Assembly: GCA_948474755.1 (NCBI GenBank)
Contig: CAOLHI010001473.1
Location: 372,001-436,000, forward strand
DNA: 64,000 bases
Direction of reading: 5' to 3'
Source: Ctenosaura bakeri
Taxonomy: Eukaryota; Chordata; Lepidosauria; Squamata; Iguanidae
This document shows positions 13,876-24,917 of the stretch, in pieces. The position numbers and the translations under genes are program-made. The notes below the pieces were generated by a model. The model did no database searches, was not told where the DNA came from, and saw only the letters and a program-made list of their open reading frames with translations. Each line of letters opens with the position of its first letter. The first letter of the stretch is position 1.

Positions 13876-14436
13876 AAGAAGGGTGCTCACCAATGGCTGC
13901 TTTTCATCCTGGAAAGAAGTGACTAGCGGGGTGCCACAGGGTTCTGTCCTGGGCCCAGTGCTGTTCAATATCTTCATCAACAACTTTGATGAAGGAATAG
14001 AGGGCATGCTCATCAAATTTGCAGATGACACCAAATTGGGAGGAGTTGCTAATACGCCAGAGGACAGAATAAAAATTCAAAATGACCTGGACAGATTGGA
14101 GAGCTGGGCCAAGGCTAACAAAATGAAATTCAACAGAGAGAAATGTAAGGTCCTACACTTAGGTAGAAAAAATGGAATACAGAAATATAGGATGGAGGAC
14201 ACGTGGCTGGATAGCAGTACGTGTGAAAGGGATCTAGGAGTCTTAATAGACCACAAGCTGAACATGAGTCAGCAGTGTGATGCGGCAGCCAAGAAAGCCA
14301 ATGCAATTTTTGGTTGCATCAATAGGAGTATGGTGTCTAGATCGAGGGAGGTATTGGTACCACTCTACTCTGCTTTGGTTAGACCTCATCTTGAATACTG
14401 TGTCCAGTTCTGAGCACCCCAATTCAAGAAGGACAT
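13876..14436 (+). pseudogene. CR1 LINE reverse transcriptase, 5' fragment
   Basis: Encodes the later part of a CR1 reverse transcriptase: [19 protein letters not shown], the catalytic FADDTKL, the thumb region [11 protein letters not shown] and [12 protein letters not shown]. The element is 5'-truncated near 13876. A TGA replaces the Trp codon expected after CVQF (14411-14413). The frame continues to 14436, where the solo LTR interrupts it, and resumes at 15323. Not functional. Confidence 0.93.
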
Positions 14437-15318
14437 TGTTACCCTGATCTCTGGGGGTCCCGGGAGGGGCGCCCAAATAACCAAACAACAACAACAACAC
14501 CTTGGGGAAGATTAGCTGGAGCACTCACTAAAGCTAGCGAGAGGCAGGGTAACTTAGCAGGATCTTGCAACCCAGCGTCTACGGGGTCAGGTCAGTCAAG
14601 CAGTCAGATGGTTTAAAATAGCAAAAATGATGTTTTATTAAGTACAGACAAATATTAAGGACACCACAGTCACACATCTAACTAAAGAATCGGAAATAGG
14701 GATTTTTAGAGAGAAGCAGGTGATACAACACCTGTCTCGTAGTTCTGGACCTTGAGAGCGAAGTTGGGGTGTGAAGAAGAAGCTCAGCGCGTTTAGCTGA
14801 GGGGAGCTCACCAAGCAGAGCGGCGGCAAGGCTGGATAGAACTCAGGAGCGATCCAAGGAGAGTCTTGGAATCAGGGGTTTTTATAGGGTGAATCGTGAC
14901 TGCAGGCCATACCTTACTCGGTAAGAACAATACAATTTAGGAGCAGGACAAAGCTTTGGAAAGGTCAGAGTTTAGCATGATCGGCTTAGAGCCGAATTAA
15001 CAATAGTGTAGCCAGTATGCAAATGCGGAGCATTTAGTACAGCTTTGTGAGGCTGCCTGCTCGGGGCAGGGAGCCTTTGTTAGTATCGCGCATAAGCAAT
15101 GAGGTGTTTGCCGGAGAGGTCCCTGAAGCGACAAACTGGCTGTGTCTGGCCTGCTTGGGTGGAGAATGGAATGTCCAGCAATTATCGGCCGCAATTGTTT
15201 ACGTACTTGTCTGGAGGCCTTGCAAACATGTGGAGCGGGGTGGCAGAGGAAAGGCGAATGGTTTGATATCAAAACGATATCAAGTGCTATCTCTGGGTAG
15301 GCCTGGACCGCAGTAACA
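14437..15318 (-). mobile_element. Solo LTR of the same retrovirus family
   Basis: 882 bp. In + coordinates it runs from TGTTACCC to CAGTAACA, the reverse of the proviral LTR. TTTATT (reverse poly(A) signal) lies near 14634 and the reverse TATA near 14880. It is flanked by a perfect 4-bp duplication, ACAT (14433-14436 and 15319-15322), and splits a CR1 element in two. No internal viral sequence remains, so it formed by LTR-LTR recombination after insertion. Confidence 0.93.
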
Positions 15319-15796
15319 ACATGGTCAAGCTGGAGCAAGTCCAGAGGAGGGCGACCAAAATGGTGAGGGGCCTGGAAGCCGTGCCCGATGAGGATAGACT
15401 TAGAGAGCTGGGTATGTTTAGTCTACAGAAGAGAAGGTTAAGAGGGGACATGATAGCCATGTTTAAATATTTGAAGGGATGCCATGGAGAGGAGGGACAG
15501 GGCTTGTGTTCTGCTGCCCCAGAGACCAGGACAAGGAGCAATGGATTCAAGCTGCAGGAAAGGAGATTCCACCTGAACCTCAGGAAGAACTTCCTGACAG
15601 TCAGGGCTGTCCGGCAGTGGAATATGCTGCCTCGGAGTGTAGTGGAGTCTCCTTCTTTTGAGAGTTTTAAGCAGAGGCTGGATGGCCATCTGTCGGGAGT
15701 GCTTTGAGGGTGTTCCTGTATGGCAGCGGGTTGGACTGGATGGCCCGTGTGGTCACTTCCAACTCTACATTTCCATGATTCTATGATTCTATGAAC
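15319..15796 (+). pseudogene. CR1 LINE, 3' fragment with octamer tail
   Basis: Continuation of the CR1 interrupted by the [67 protein letters not shown], then a stop at 15705. The 3' UTR (ggttggactggatggcc) ends in repeated ATTCTATG units (15774-15793), the standard CR1 3' end. The open frame is well kept, so this is a fairly young copy. Confidence 0.93.
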
Positions 15797-16901
15797 TTTG
15801 GTTGTAGACAATAGATTAAGTGACAGTGAGGACAAATGAGGTTGAGGACAATGAGAGCAAAGAGAGAGAGAAATGATCCCAAGAAGCACCCAATGTCACC
15901 AATGGAATAAAACAGGGTGCCATACAATACAAATGTTTGGTAAGATTATCAGGTTTTTGTAAGTAATTTAGCTGTGTATTGAATATGCTTATGTTAAAAG
16001 GATTGTCAAAATTAGTGCATATTTGGCACAGCTTAAAAGTAGAGGTAGGTTCTCCAGGTTGCAACCTGGCAACTCTTTAAGCCCCCTTTAAAGCAAAGAG
16101 AACATGCCAACTTTGATTTTTCCAACTTGCTCAAGGCTGTTATGGCCAACAGCTGAGCAATGCTGCCTTCTTTCAAGTCCTAACTTGTTTTTCTCTCATT
16201 CTGTGGCTTCACTAATTATAATGAATGAACTGTACCAGTATGAACTAAAATGTGCTACATGGCTTTCAATAACTAATCACAGCATGGAAGGACCCCACAT
16301 TAGCTGCTGCCTTAACGCTCCCATGGTGACTACATATTAAAGGCCCATGGTGCTATTCACCCTTAAATTTCTATTTCCTAGCTTTTTATTGTGTGTATGT
16401 GTGGTGTTTTTCTCCTCCACAATTTCACTGCTACCTCCATGCACTTTTAATGTATACATATATTTATGGATGCAATAAAGGTTGTGTGCAAGTACATAAT
16501 TCTGGATCTGTGTATTTTAACAGGCAAAATATTTCAAAAGACTAGCCACGTGCCCTAAGCAACTCCCCCCTCCCCCCATTCTAGCACAGAGTTAATTTTC
16601 AGACAGCTTCTTTGTAGTTTATGAAGTACCATCACATGGCAAAACAACAACAACAAAACACAACAGAGCTTTTAAAAAATGCTATTACTGTTTGCATGAT
16701 GAAAAGCTAAACACAACCAACATTTTTCCAACTATAGTAGTAAAGGTGTGATTTCCTTACTTACTACACTGTTTAAAAATATAGTACAGTGAGAAGAACT
16801 CTCCCATAACACTTTTAAAGAGATCTGCAGAATGCATCAATAGCACCATAACTTCTTAGTTTTCTCAGGCTAATATAAGGCTTTGGCTACTGTTTTGCTA
16901 T
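15797..16901. other. Intergenic, no gene seen
   Basis: AT-rich DNA between the CR1 tail and the 16.9-kb repeat; nothing recognised. Confidence 0.55.
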
Positions 16902-17107
16902 GCAATAACAATAGCAATTACATTTCTATACTGCTTATCAGTCCAAAGCACTCCCTAAGCAGTTTACATGTGTTTAGCTAATTGCCCCCAACAAGCTGGG
17001 TACTCATTTTACCAACCTACAGAAGGATGGAAGGCTGAGTCAACCTGCAGGATCAAACTCACAACATTATGGCTACAGTACCAGCATTTAACCCCTGCGC
17101 CACCAAT
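16902..17107 (+). repeat. Interspersed repeat ('gctgggtactcattttacc' family)
   Basis: Contains cttatcagtccaaagcactc, aagctgggtactcattttac, aaggatggaaggctgagtca and a closing 'cccctgcgccacc'. I recognise this as a common squamate dispersed repeat but cannot name its class with certainty. Confidence 0.6.
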
Positions 17108-17332
17108 GCAACATTGTTATTAATTTTTTTTTTTTTGTTCCTTCTCAGGTCCTATTGCTTGACTGCTATGCCAGGAAAAATCTAAATTCTCATAGTATCC
17201 AAGTAATTTTAACACCAGAGGCAGAAAACCCATAAGTGCCTCTTCCCTGCCCTGACAAAGGAGGAAGGAAAAATAATAATATTTTTTTTTCTCTATCATG
17301 ACACCCAAATTCGCCATTAAAGCAACTGCTAT

Positions 17333-18239
17333 TGTTACCCTGTTCAGTGGGGGTCCTGTGAGGGACACTGAAATGCGCTCTCAAACTATCAAAAGGTGGG
17401 GAAATTAGCAAGAGCACAAGCTAGCAATGCGAGAGGCACGGCAACGCAGCAGGATTTTTTACCCAATGTCTATGGGGTCAGGCCAAGCCAAGAAGCAAAG
17501 TGGAGTTTAAGAATAATTGTGAACTTTATTAAATACAGACAAGCAGTGTATGCAACACATTCACACAGATAACTATAGAAAATAAAGGTTGGAGTGGGAT
17601 AGAGATATTTTCAAGAGGGATTGTTGGTTTGGGCAATACTACACCTGTCCGGGAGCCCGGGTAGTCTGCAGATTGAGTTCGGAGATAGGAAGTCTCAGTA
17701 CATGGGACAGCTCGCCAAACAAAGCGGCAGCAAGGCGGGATGGAAGTCCGAAGAGATCCGAAGAAGCTCTCAAAGTCAGGGGTTTTTATAGGGAGGAATG
17801 GAGCCACAGACTATTCTGTACTTGGGGAGAAACAATGAGTGTAGGGCTGGAGACAAAGCCTCTGAAAGGTCAGAATTTAACATGATTAGGTTAGGTCCGA
17901 ATTGACAATAGAGTAGCCAGTATGCAGATGCGCAGTGCTTGACATTTGAGTATCCAGCTTGTCAAGTTGCCTGCTCGGGGCAGGGAGTTCTTTATAAGCA
18001 GCGTGCATACATAATGAGGGTACTTGCCTTTGAGGTCTCCTAAAGCGGCGAGATGGCTATTTCTGGCTTGCCTGTATTGTGTGGAATATTGCAGCAATTA
18101 AGGGCCGAGCCTGACTGCGGGCTTGTCCGGTGGACCTCGCAGACACGTGGAGAGGGATGGTAGAAGAAAGCCAAATTATTGATATCAAATGATATCTGAG
18201 GTCACACCCCAAGTTCGGGCTAGAAAATGACTGTTAACA
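17333..18239 (-). mobile_element. Solo LTR, second subtype
   Basis: 907 bp, TGTTACCC to TGTTAACA in + coordinates. Flanks are CTAT (17329-17332) and TTAT (18240-18243), a 4-bp duplication with one change. Reverse poly(A) signal at 17525-17530. It shares diagnostic blocks with the 3' LTR of the 44-51 kb provirus. Confidence 0.9.
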
Positions 18240-18344
18240 TTATGCAAAAGAATGAGGTGGTTAACTGAGGTGATAAAAATCTGGATGACATCACTTCATA
18301 CTTTTGGTAGGTCCTATGTTTTTAAATCTCAGCACACTTTTAAA

Positions 18345-18450
18345 ACCACACTTGTAAAGTGGGAAGATTCCATACTACACAATTATAGCATTTGATTCCA
18401 CTTTAAAGCATAGCGGAAGAGGCCATTCCATTTCCACTTTTGAAGTTCTG
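18345..18450. repeat. Fragment related to the 28.8-kb MITE
   Basis: Has 'ctacacaattatagcatttg', 'gattccactttaaa' and a 'ggccattccatttcca' end like the 28.8-kb element. Partial, low confidence. Confidence 0.35.
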
Positions 18451-18694
18451 TTCAACTGCCAGGCTGGTCAACTTCTGCCCATGGAATGAAGAGATACATC
18501 ATTTTGTCTGCCTCAGGCAGGAGAATGTCTTATTTTATATCTATCCAGCCTTTTCCCAAGGATGGGACAGAAGACAGCTTCCATCATAATAAGTATCTGA
18601 TTAAATATGACATATTTGAAAAACTGTATCTTCCTATGTGAGCCTTCCAGCATTCAACGATCTGCAAGGAAGGTTTTCTCTTGGTCTTGCCATT

Positions 18695-19072
18695 ATCCCA
18701 GGCACATCTGGTGAGCACACTCAAGAGAGCCTTCTCTGTGGCTGCTCCCAAGGTATGAAATTCCCTTTTCCCAGAGGTCTAGTTGCCCCCCGCCCCCCGC
18801 TGAGTTTCCACTGTAAGGTAAAGACCTTTTTATTTTAGGAAGCTTGTTTAATGGGGAGTGTAGTGTTTTTATTTTATTAGATTTTAAGTGTCCTTTAATG
18901 TTGTTTTTAACTTGTGTTTTTTAAATAGGTATTTTGTTTAATTTTGCTATTACTTTGCTATTAATTTTGCTTAATTTTTCTATTAAGAATTTTTAAACTG
19001 TAATATATTGTACACCGCCTTGGATTCTTTACAGAGAGAAAGGTGGAATATAAATAAATAAATAAACAAATA
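18695..19072 (+). pseudogene. L2-like LINE 3' end
   Basis: Same arrangement as at 9.4 kb: a frameshifted C-terminus (gccttctctgtggctgctcc codes for AFSVAAP), a KTFLF-type end, an AT-rich 3' UTR, the 'accgccttggattcttt' block and a final ataaataaataaa run. Confidence 0.75.
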
Positions 19073-19609
19073 TTCATTTTTTTAAAATAGTCATTTAAGC
19101 ACTAGAAAACACCATCTTAAGAAATACAGTTTGCAGGTTTCCCTTTCACAAATTTGATTATTTAGAAGTTTCTCCACCCCTGTTTCCCAACCTTAAGTGC
19201 TTCTTTTCTGGGAGAAAATTTCCTTTCAGCAGCTCCAATCAGACCATGCAGCCTTTAAAAATCTGCATCTGGTTCTCTTCCTCCTCCACCAGCTTGTGGC
19301 TGGCCAGGTGATGGCTTGCAGCCCAATTTTTCAGCATCACAAACCCTCTCCCAACACTCAAACTCAAAGGAGATGGGCAAGAAAAAGGAAGGATAGGGCC
19401 ACCATGCCAAGCCACCCTCTTTTCCTCTCCTTTCCCTGATTTTTTGGACCCTGGGTGCCTGCTCTCCTACCATGCCATGGCCTCCTTCCCACAGACACAC
19501 ATACACACATTTTGATATTTGTGATTTTTCCACTTTTGTTGGCATCCTGCATCCCCACCCTAGGAAGTCTGCAGGGCTGACTGTACCGGTACATTAAAAA
19601 TCTAGCATG

Positions 19610-19850
19610 CCCACTTGGACCCAATAAGTTACTAAAGGCCTGCTTGAACACAATGATCTTTACAAGCTGACAGAAGGACAACAGAGGGAAGGAGCTGGTC
19701 TAATCGGCCTAGGAAGGGCATTCTGTAATCTAGAAGCGGCCACCAAGAAGGCTGCCTCCCACGTCCCAACAAAATATATCTCTGAAGGAAGCAGGAATAA
19801 GAGAAGGGACTGACCTTGGATCATTTCCAGCCTATGTAATTGTTCCCTAG
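19610..19850 (+). repeat. Interspersed repeat fragment ('ggaagggcattctgtaatct')
   Basis: Shares the order 'cctgcttgaacac..', 'aaggagctggtctaatcggc', 'aggaagggcattctgtaatc', 'agcggccaccaagaaggctg' with pieces at 41500-41935 and 54130-54480. Class unknown; no coding potential. Confidence 0.45.
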
Positions 19851-21711
19851 CTGTGAATATCTGAATATTTTAAAATGGCCAATCTGGCAAGAAAACCACA
19901 AACAATGGCTTAATTCTATAAAGATGTGAGTGAGAGTCATATCTTTTGCAAGAGGGTGCTCTTTCTTTGCCTGCCCCTCCCTCATTTGCTCCTGCCTCCT
20001 TTTAATTCAATGAAAGCTGATCTAGGGTAAGTAGTTAAAAGATTATAGCTAATATGGAGAGAAAACTGTTTTGCTCAGGTCTAATTATCAACAGGAATTG
20101 CAACAAGCTTGCCATTTTGGTGCAGTATGGCCAAGCCTTGTTGAATTCAAAATAATGCATTCATAAACATTAAAAACAACCACGTCTGAATAAAATATTC
20201 CCACTGCGCATAAACACACAGTTATCTTCCAGATGTGTGCAGAAGAACCAGATATTAAGGTTCATTAGTAGTAAGTACAGATTAAAGCCCGTACATAGCC
20301 AAGGAATTCTTATCAACAAACTTACAGTGGAGAATTTGTTCAGCATCTAAAACAAATCATTGGGGGACTGGACAAATGATATTTACTCTCTTTTAATTAC
20401 CCGGCAAGATTAGTGTTTGTGGTCTGACTAAGTAGGTCACAAATGCAGCAATGAAAATTAATTGCATTACAGTGAGGTAGTGATTTATATATTTTTGAGG
20501 ACATAATTTTGTATCTGTGTATTGAAGCTCTAGCTTCTCAAAGCCATTCATTTTAAAAAGATCTATTAGCATCATAAAGGCAGTGTTTTATTGTGTACAA
20601 AACACACAATTGGTTAGTCACCTCCTCTTTGCATTTATCATCCGCTGCTATCAGTTCCCTCTATGAAGGTCTGTATTCCAGGATAAGGATTCTAACATAC
20701 TTAATACCAGTTAATTCTCAGACTGTTTGCTTTATAAGAGAGAGGAGAGAGGTATTGGATACAGTCATACCTTAGTTAACAAAGCATCTGACAGTGAAGC
20801 TCCTTTTTACAAGGGCTTTTATGACCGCTCAGCCCCTGTTTCCTCCTTCCCCTCTGTCAATAGGCACATTCTTTAGTAGCACTGGCATTTGGAGGATTCA
20901 GGTACCTACCTTATTCACACATACCACTCCACAGTTTCCATCTTTGCATCTTTTCTGTTCATATGGATCCATATCCCTATTTTTGTTACTTGTGTGCATT
21001 TTTAAAAGGCTATTAGTATGAGTAGCTCCCATCATCCTTGTCCAGGAGTCAGCTTTTCCCCATCCCAGATCTCCAAAAACTGAATGTATGGTTGGAGACA
21101 TCTTGTTTCCTCTAGCACACATCCATGTAAAATGTAGATGTATGAATATTAAAGTACCATGCATTGTACAGGCTGTTAGCTGACACACAACAGCCACTGA
21201 TGTATGTTTTGGACTGTTGATGATATATTGTGAGACAATTATTCATCCTCTCCCAGCCATGCCAGTCTCTTTATCAAAACTGTTTTTTTAGCTTTTAAAT
21301 CAGAGGATGATAGGTTATTGCAGAGTAAATAAATGTTGCATATAGCCAAGAATAGTAAAGCCTTCAGCAATATAACACTGGATTGGGTAACATTCCCAAA
21401 GTAATCCCTCCTGTGACAACCATGGTGTTTCAAGAATTCTTCTCTTTTTGCCTGGGAAATATGGAGCTTGGAAGTGATGCTTTTTAAAAAATAGTGCTGT
21501 TTGTTACTTGGAAGGAGGGATAAGAGCCACAACTGTGACTTTTAATTATTTTACTGAAAATTCATTGTTTCAAAACAATATTTGGGTCCTCATTTGGAGG
21601 AATTTTTATAATTTATAAAATGAACATTTCCAATGCTTTACCAATTAAAAAACGATTTTCTACTTGTGAATAATGTCCCACAAAATTACTTCCAATTAGG
21701 TAGGCTACATT

Positions 21712-21765
21712 CTATGAAAGCTTATGCCAAATAAAACTTGCCAATTTTCAAGGTGCCACAAGATT
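21712..21765 (+). repeat. Dispersed repeat A, end fragment
   Basis: atgaaagcttatgccaaata, then 'ttttcaaggtgccacaag', equivalent to the last part of the 38.1-kb copy. Confidence 0.4.
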
Positions 21766-22129
21766 TATCTATTTATATTTACTTATGTTTATCCTACCTC
21801 TTATCCAGTCCTAGGACTCAAGACTCCCCCCCCCATAAAATAGACCAACATGACTACTCCCCTCTTCCTCCAGTTTTTAACAAAGTGTGATAAAGCTAAT
21901 GTGTTAGCTTTTCATTAATGTCTCTAAATCTCTAGGAAATAGTAGAAGGTATATTGTATCTTTCTCTCACACATGGCCCATCCACACATAGTCTATTAAA
22001 ATACGTTGACAATCTGAACCCATTCTCACCAAGATTAAATCCTCATCTTTCTTACCAGGCTTTCTGTATTCACTGTTTTCCAAAGTGCTGAGTATGTGGT
22101 TTAAAGTGTGGTGAACAAGCCAAAAGCAA

Positions 22130-22449
22130 GGAGTGAGAGATGAGATGAGATGGAGGAGGGTGTATGAGGAGGGACAGGACAATGAGTAGTGAGGACAGCA
22201 GAGTTCAAGAACCAAGTGAGGGGTACTCCATGAGAGGTGCACCATAAGGACACACAGTGAGATTAGGGAGGGTTAGGAAAGATGGAAGAAGTGGTAAAAG
22301 GGGTGGAGTGCAGGAAGCAAGTGGGAATGCACTATTAGGACAGGAAATGAGGCACAAGAGAGAGTAGGAGAGAGAGGACAGTGGGTGATGAAAGAGATGT
22401 AGCACAAGAAGCAAGGGAGGGATGTATTGTGAGTGGGTAAGGGAAGCTA
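22130..22449. repeat. Purine-rich (G/A) minisatellite-like DNA, left half
   Basis: Almost no C or T runs; recurrent gtgcaggaagcaagtggg, agagatgagatgagatgg and similar words. The same type of sequence resumes after the hAT-like element at 23245. Confidence 0.55.
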
Positions 22450-22457
22450 GTGAGTAT

Positions 22458-23236
22458 AGTCATTTAAGTTATTTACTCCAAGTCTCAAGTCTCTACCTTC
22501 AAGTCTCAAGTCAAGTCTCAAGTCTGGGAGCCAACTTTATTCCCCACTCTACATTCCAGAATCTCTGAACAGAATCAAATAAAGTCAATTTTAACACTTT
22601 AAGCAGAGTTGGCCTCCACATGTGCAATTTTGCGATCTACAGCTTCAGAAGTGGGGAATAGGATCCTTCTTATTTCCCATTTCTGAAGCTGGAGGGTTTT
22701 TCAGAAGTGGAGAATAGGATCCTCCTTACTTCTCATTACTGAAGCTTCAAAACCTTGAGAAGGAAGGATCCTTCCTCCTCAAGTCTGTTGCCTAACACAT
22801 TTGCTGTTTCCTCTCTGAGAAATGCACCCTGCACTCTGAGGGTGAATCTAGTCTTCTGCTCTTAGGCTTTTAGAAGGCTCATCCAATATGCAGCAGGGAC
22901 AGGCTGCTAAGAAGACTTTAAGCCCATCTCAAGCCCATTGCCTAGCCCGTTTGCCATTCCCCTCTGAGAAATGTACCGACACTTTGGGTTTGAGACAGAT
23001 CATCATCTGACCAGTAGGCAAAAAGAGATGGAAGTGTTGTTCAAAGTTGTAAGGTTTCTGGATGAATGTGTTATGTTACTGAACCAAAGGCAGCAAGTCA
23101 GTCACTAAAAATGTACAAGTCCAAAGTCAAGTCGAGTCAGTGCATCATTTATTGCCAAGTCAAGTCCGAGTTGAGTCACTGAAGTGATTTAAGGCTGACT
23201 TGAGTCTGAGTCAGTTGACTTGTGTCTACATCACTG
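22458..23236. mobile_element. hAT-like non-autonomous DNA transposon, about 780 bp
   Basis: Flanked by a perfect 8-bp duplication GTGAGTAT (22450-22457 and 23237-23244), the hAT signature. The right end, reversed, starts CAGTGATGTAGACACAAGTC, a hAT-type end. Both outer parts are made of AAGTC/CAAGTCT repeats (22478-22530 and 23095-23225). Inside are a 50-bp palindrome (22641-22690) with a second copy (22697-22746) and a duplicated segment (about 22776-22850 and 22925-22990). No transposase. The left terminus matches the right one only weakly. Confidence 0.65.
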
Positions 23237-23244
23237 GTGAGTAT

Positions 23245-23525
23245 GATGGAAAGGAGAGTGAAGCAAGGATGGAGAGAAGAAAGGGGGACAGTTGGAGTGG
23301 CAGGGTGCAAGAAACAAAAAATGTAGACATAATGGGAAACAAAAGTCAAGAGAGGGAGATGTGGTATCAGAAGATGGGGAAAGGAGGGAAGTGGATAGGT
23401 AACACAGAAGCAAAGATCAAGAGAGAGGAGCATGGCAGAAACATGAGGAGAGGCCAGGGAGAAGAAAGAATGAGGTGAGACAAGTGAGCACAGCAATGAA
23501 AGCAAGATAATAGAAGCAGAGAGTC
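23245..23525. repeat. Purine-rich DNA, right half
   Basis: Continuation of the 22.1-22.4 kb G/A-rich tract (gtgcaagaaac, gagagggagatgtgg, gatcaagagagagg), split by the transposon. Confidence 0.5.
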
Positions 23526-24009
23526 TCCAGGAAGAGGGGAATAGTGCAATTCATTGCTCCAATGTTTTATTCCCCGAGACACTCATCTCATGATAATACT
23601 CTGGGGAAAGGAGGAGATGGGAGGAGATGGAGGAACAAGAGGGTTATTAAGATAGAGGCTTGATGTGAATCTTCAGATTTTGGGGAAATGGATCCAAAGA
23701 ATTATAAAGAAAAGATAAAGTCTTTTTGATGGGCTAATTCCACATTTGTTAATTTTGAGAGCATGGTATAGGCATTTGAACTGTTTACTCACACGTATGT
23801 TGTACTAATTTAAACATGCACAAGAGAGAAATACAATTTACCTCTACAAGGTATACTAAATCAGCATGAGGATACAGAAAGAATTTATGTTCAGGAGAAG
23901 TACAGGGATGGCATTGCAGGGGACACATCTGCCACATTAGATTGGTACTTGCTTTGAAATACTTATCTTTCTTACACCAAGGAATATCTTTTAAAGATTT
24001 AAAGGGAGT
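23526..24009. other. Intergenic, nothing recognised
   Basis: Non-coding sequence between the purine-rich tract and dispersed repeat A. Confidence 0.5.
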
Positions 24010-24310
24010 AACTGTGTTAGTCTTTTGCAGGAAAAAGAACAGTATCTACTATACACCCAACAGTATCTGCCTTTGAAGACTAACAAGTTACATCCGGCAT
24101 AGACTTTTGCTTTTGTAGACTGTAGCCCACTTCATCAGGTCTAGGAGAGTTACCTTGTTTTGCAGATATTTATGTACATATTTGAGATGGGAGGATGTAA
24201 TTAGTGAAGGGAGACGAAATGTAAAAAGTCATTACCTTATCATCACCTTAACTGGTTTTAACAAACCATAATTTGGGTAGGAGCACATTATGTCCTAGCA
24301 TAGATGAGAT
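24010..24310 (-). repeat. Dispersed repeat A, minus copy
   Basis: The reverse complement reads ctcatctatgctaggacata, then a CT-rich block with cactaattacat, then acctgatgaagtgggctaca, 'gtctatgcc' and 'ttgttagtcttcaaagg'. The same sequence of blocks occurs at 38097-38330 on the other strand. Class not identified; no terminal repeats found. Confidence 0.6.
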
Positions 24311-24639
24311 GTTTAACAAGTCAAATAGGTGCAAGTCATATTTATTATGTATCCTTGAAGGAAATCAGACCATGTTTTCTTTCCTTCAATTACTGCTATT
24401 TGTCCCTACTTTGCTCTGCACCTTGCCTGCATCAGATGAATCCAACAGCAATTACTCTTTGCTGCTTCCTGTGGTGTTTTCATGACTCTGTAGCTTTTTC
24501 CATCAGTGAAAAACTGATGGAAAAAAATGTGATCTAATAAGAACACTACTGCAAGTGTTTGTACATAGCAAAATGTTAACCTTCTTCTTGTTGTTCTTTT
24601 TTTAGTACCGCACTATGAATGTACATGCTCACTTTATAT

Positions 24640-24795
24640 TGTTTCCTCTCCCTTTTAATCCTTGTAGCATCCCTGTAAAGGAGGTTTGCCAGGAGGCAGT
24701 AATGGCCCATGGTGACATGGTTCTTTCCATGACTAAGAAGAGATTTAAACTTGGATCTCCCTGTGGCAGCACTTTAAACATCGCCTTATCCTGTT
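24640..24795 (+). repeat. Interspersed repeat ('catccctgtaaaggagg' family), fragment
   Basis: Matches in outline a frequent reptile repeat: count of low-level phrases 'catcc..ctgtaaaggaggt', 'gcccatggtgacatggttc', 'aaacttggatctccctg'. A related, better kept piece lies at 53930-54106. Class uncertain. Confidence 0.4.
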
Positions 24796-24877
24796 TTTCT
24801 TAAACCAGTTGTAACTGTAATAAATGGTATGAAGTTTGAAACAATGTGGGAGGAAAAAAATGCAACAATTAAGGTGC

Positions 24878-24917
24878 CTAATTTGCATGATTAGATTGCA
24901 TATAACATGCAAATTAG
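24878..24917. repeat. 12-bp perfect inverted repeat with two octamer motifs
   Basis: CTAATTTGCATG (24878-24889) and CATGCAAATTAG (24906-24917) around a 16-bp spacer. Each arm holds the POU octamer ATTTGCAT. Confidence 0.8.

Larger units (their letters stand above)
19073..22129. other. Intergenic, possibly holding conserved blocks
   Basis: 19610-19850 is a repeat and 21712-21765 a repeat fragment. 20140-20580 is AT-rich with homeobox-type motifs and may be regulatory. 20758-20800 (acagtcataccttagttaac) looks like one end of a DNA transposon. Confidence 0.4.

Noticed and set aside
15287..15889. Minus-strand open frame of 200 codons
   Set aside because: Antisense to the CR1 3' fragment, whose plus-strand frame is clearly the real one.
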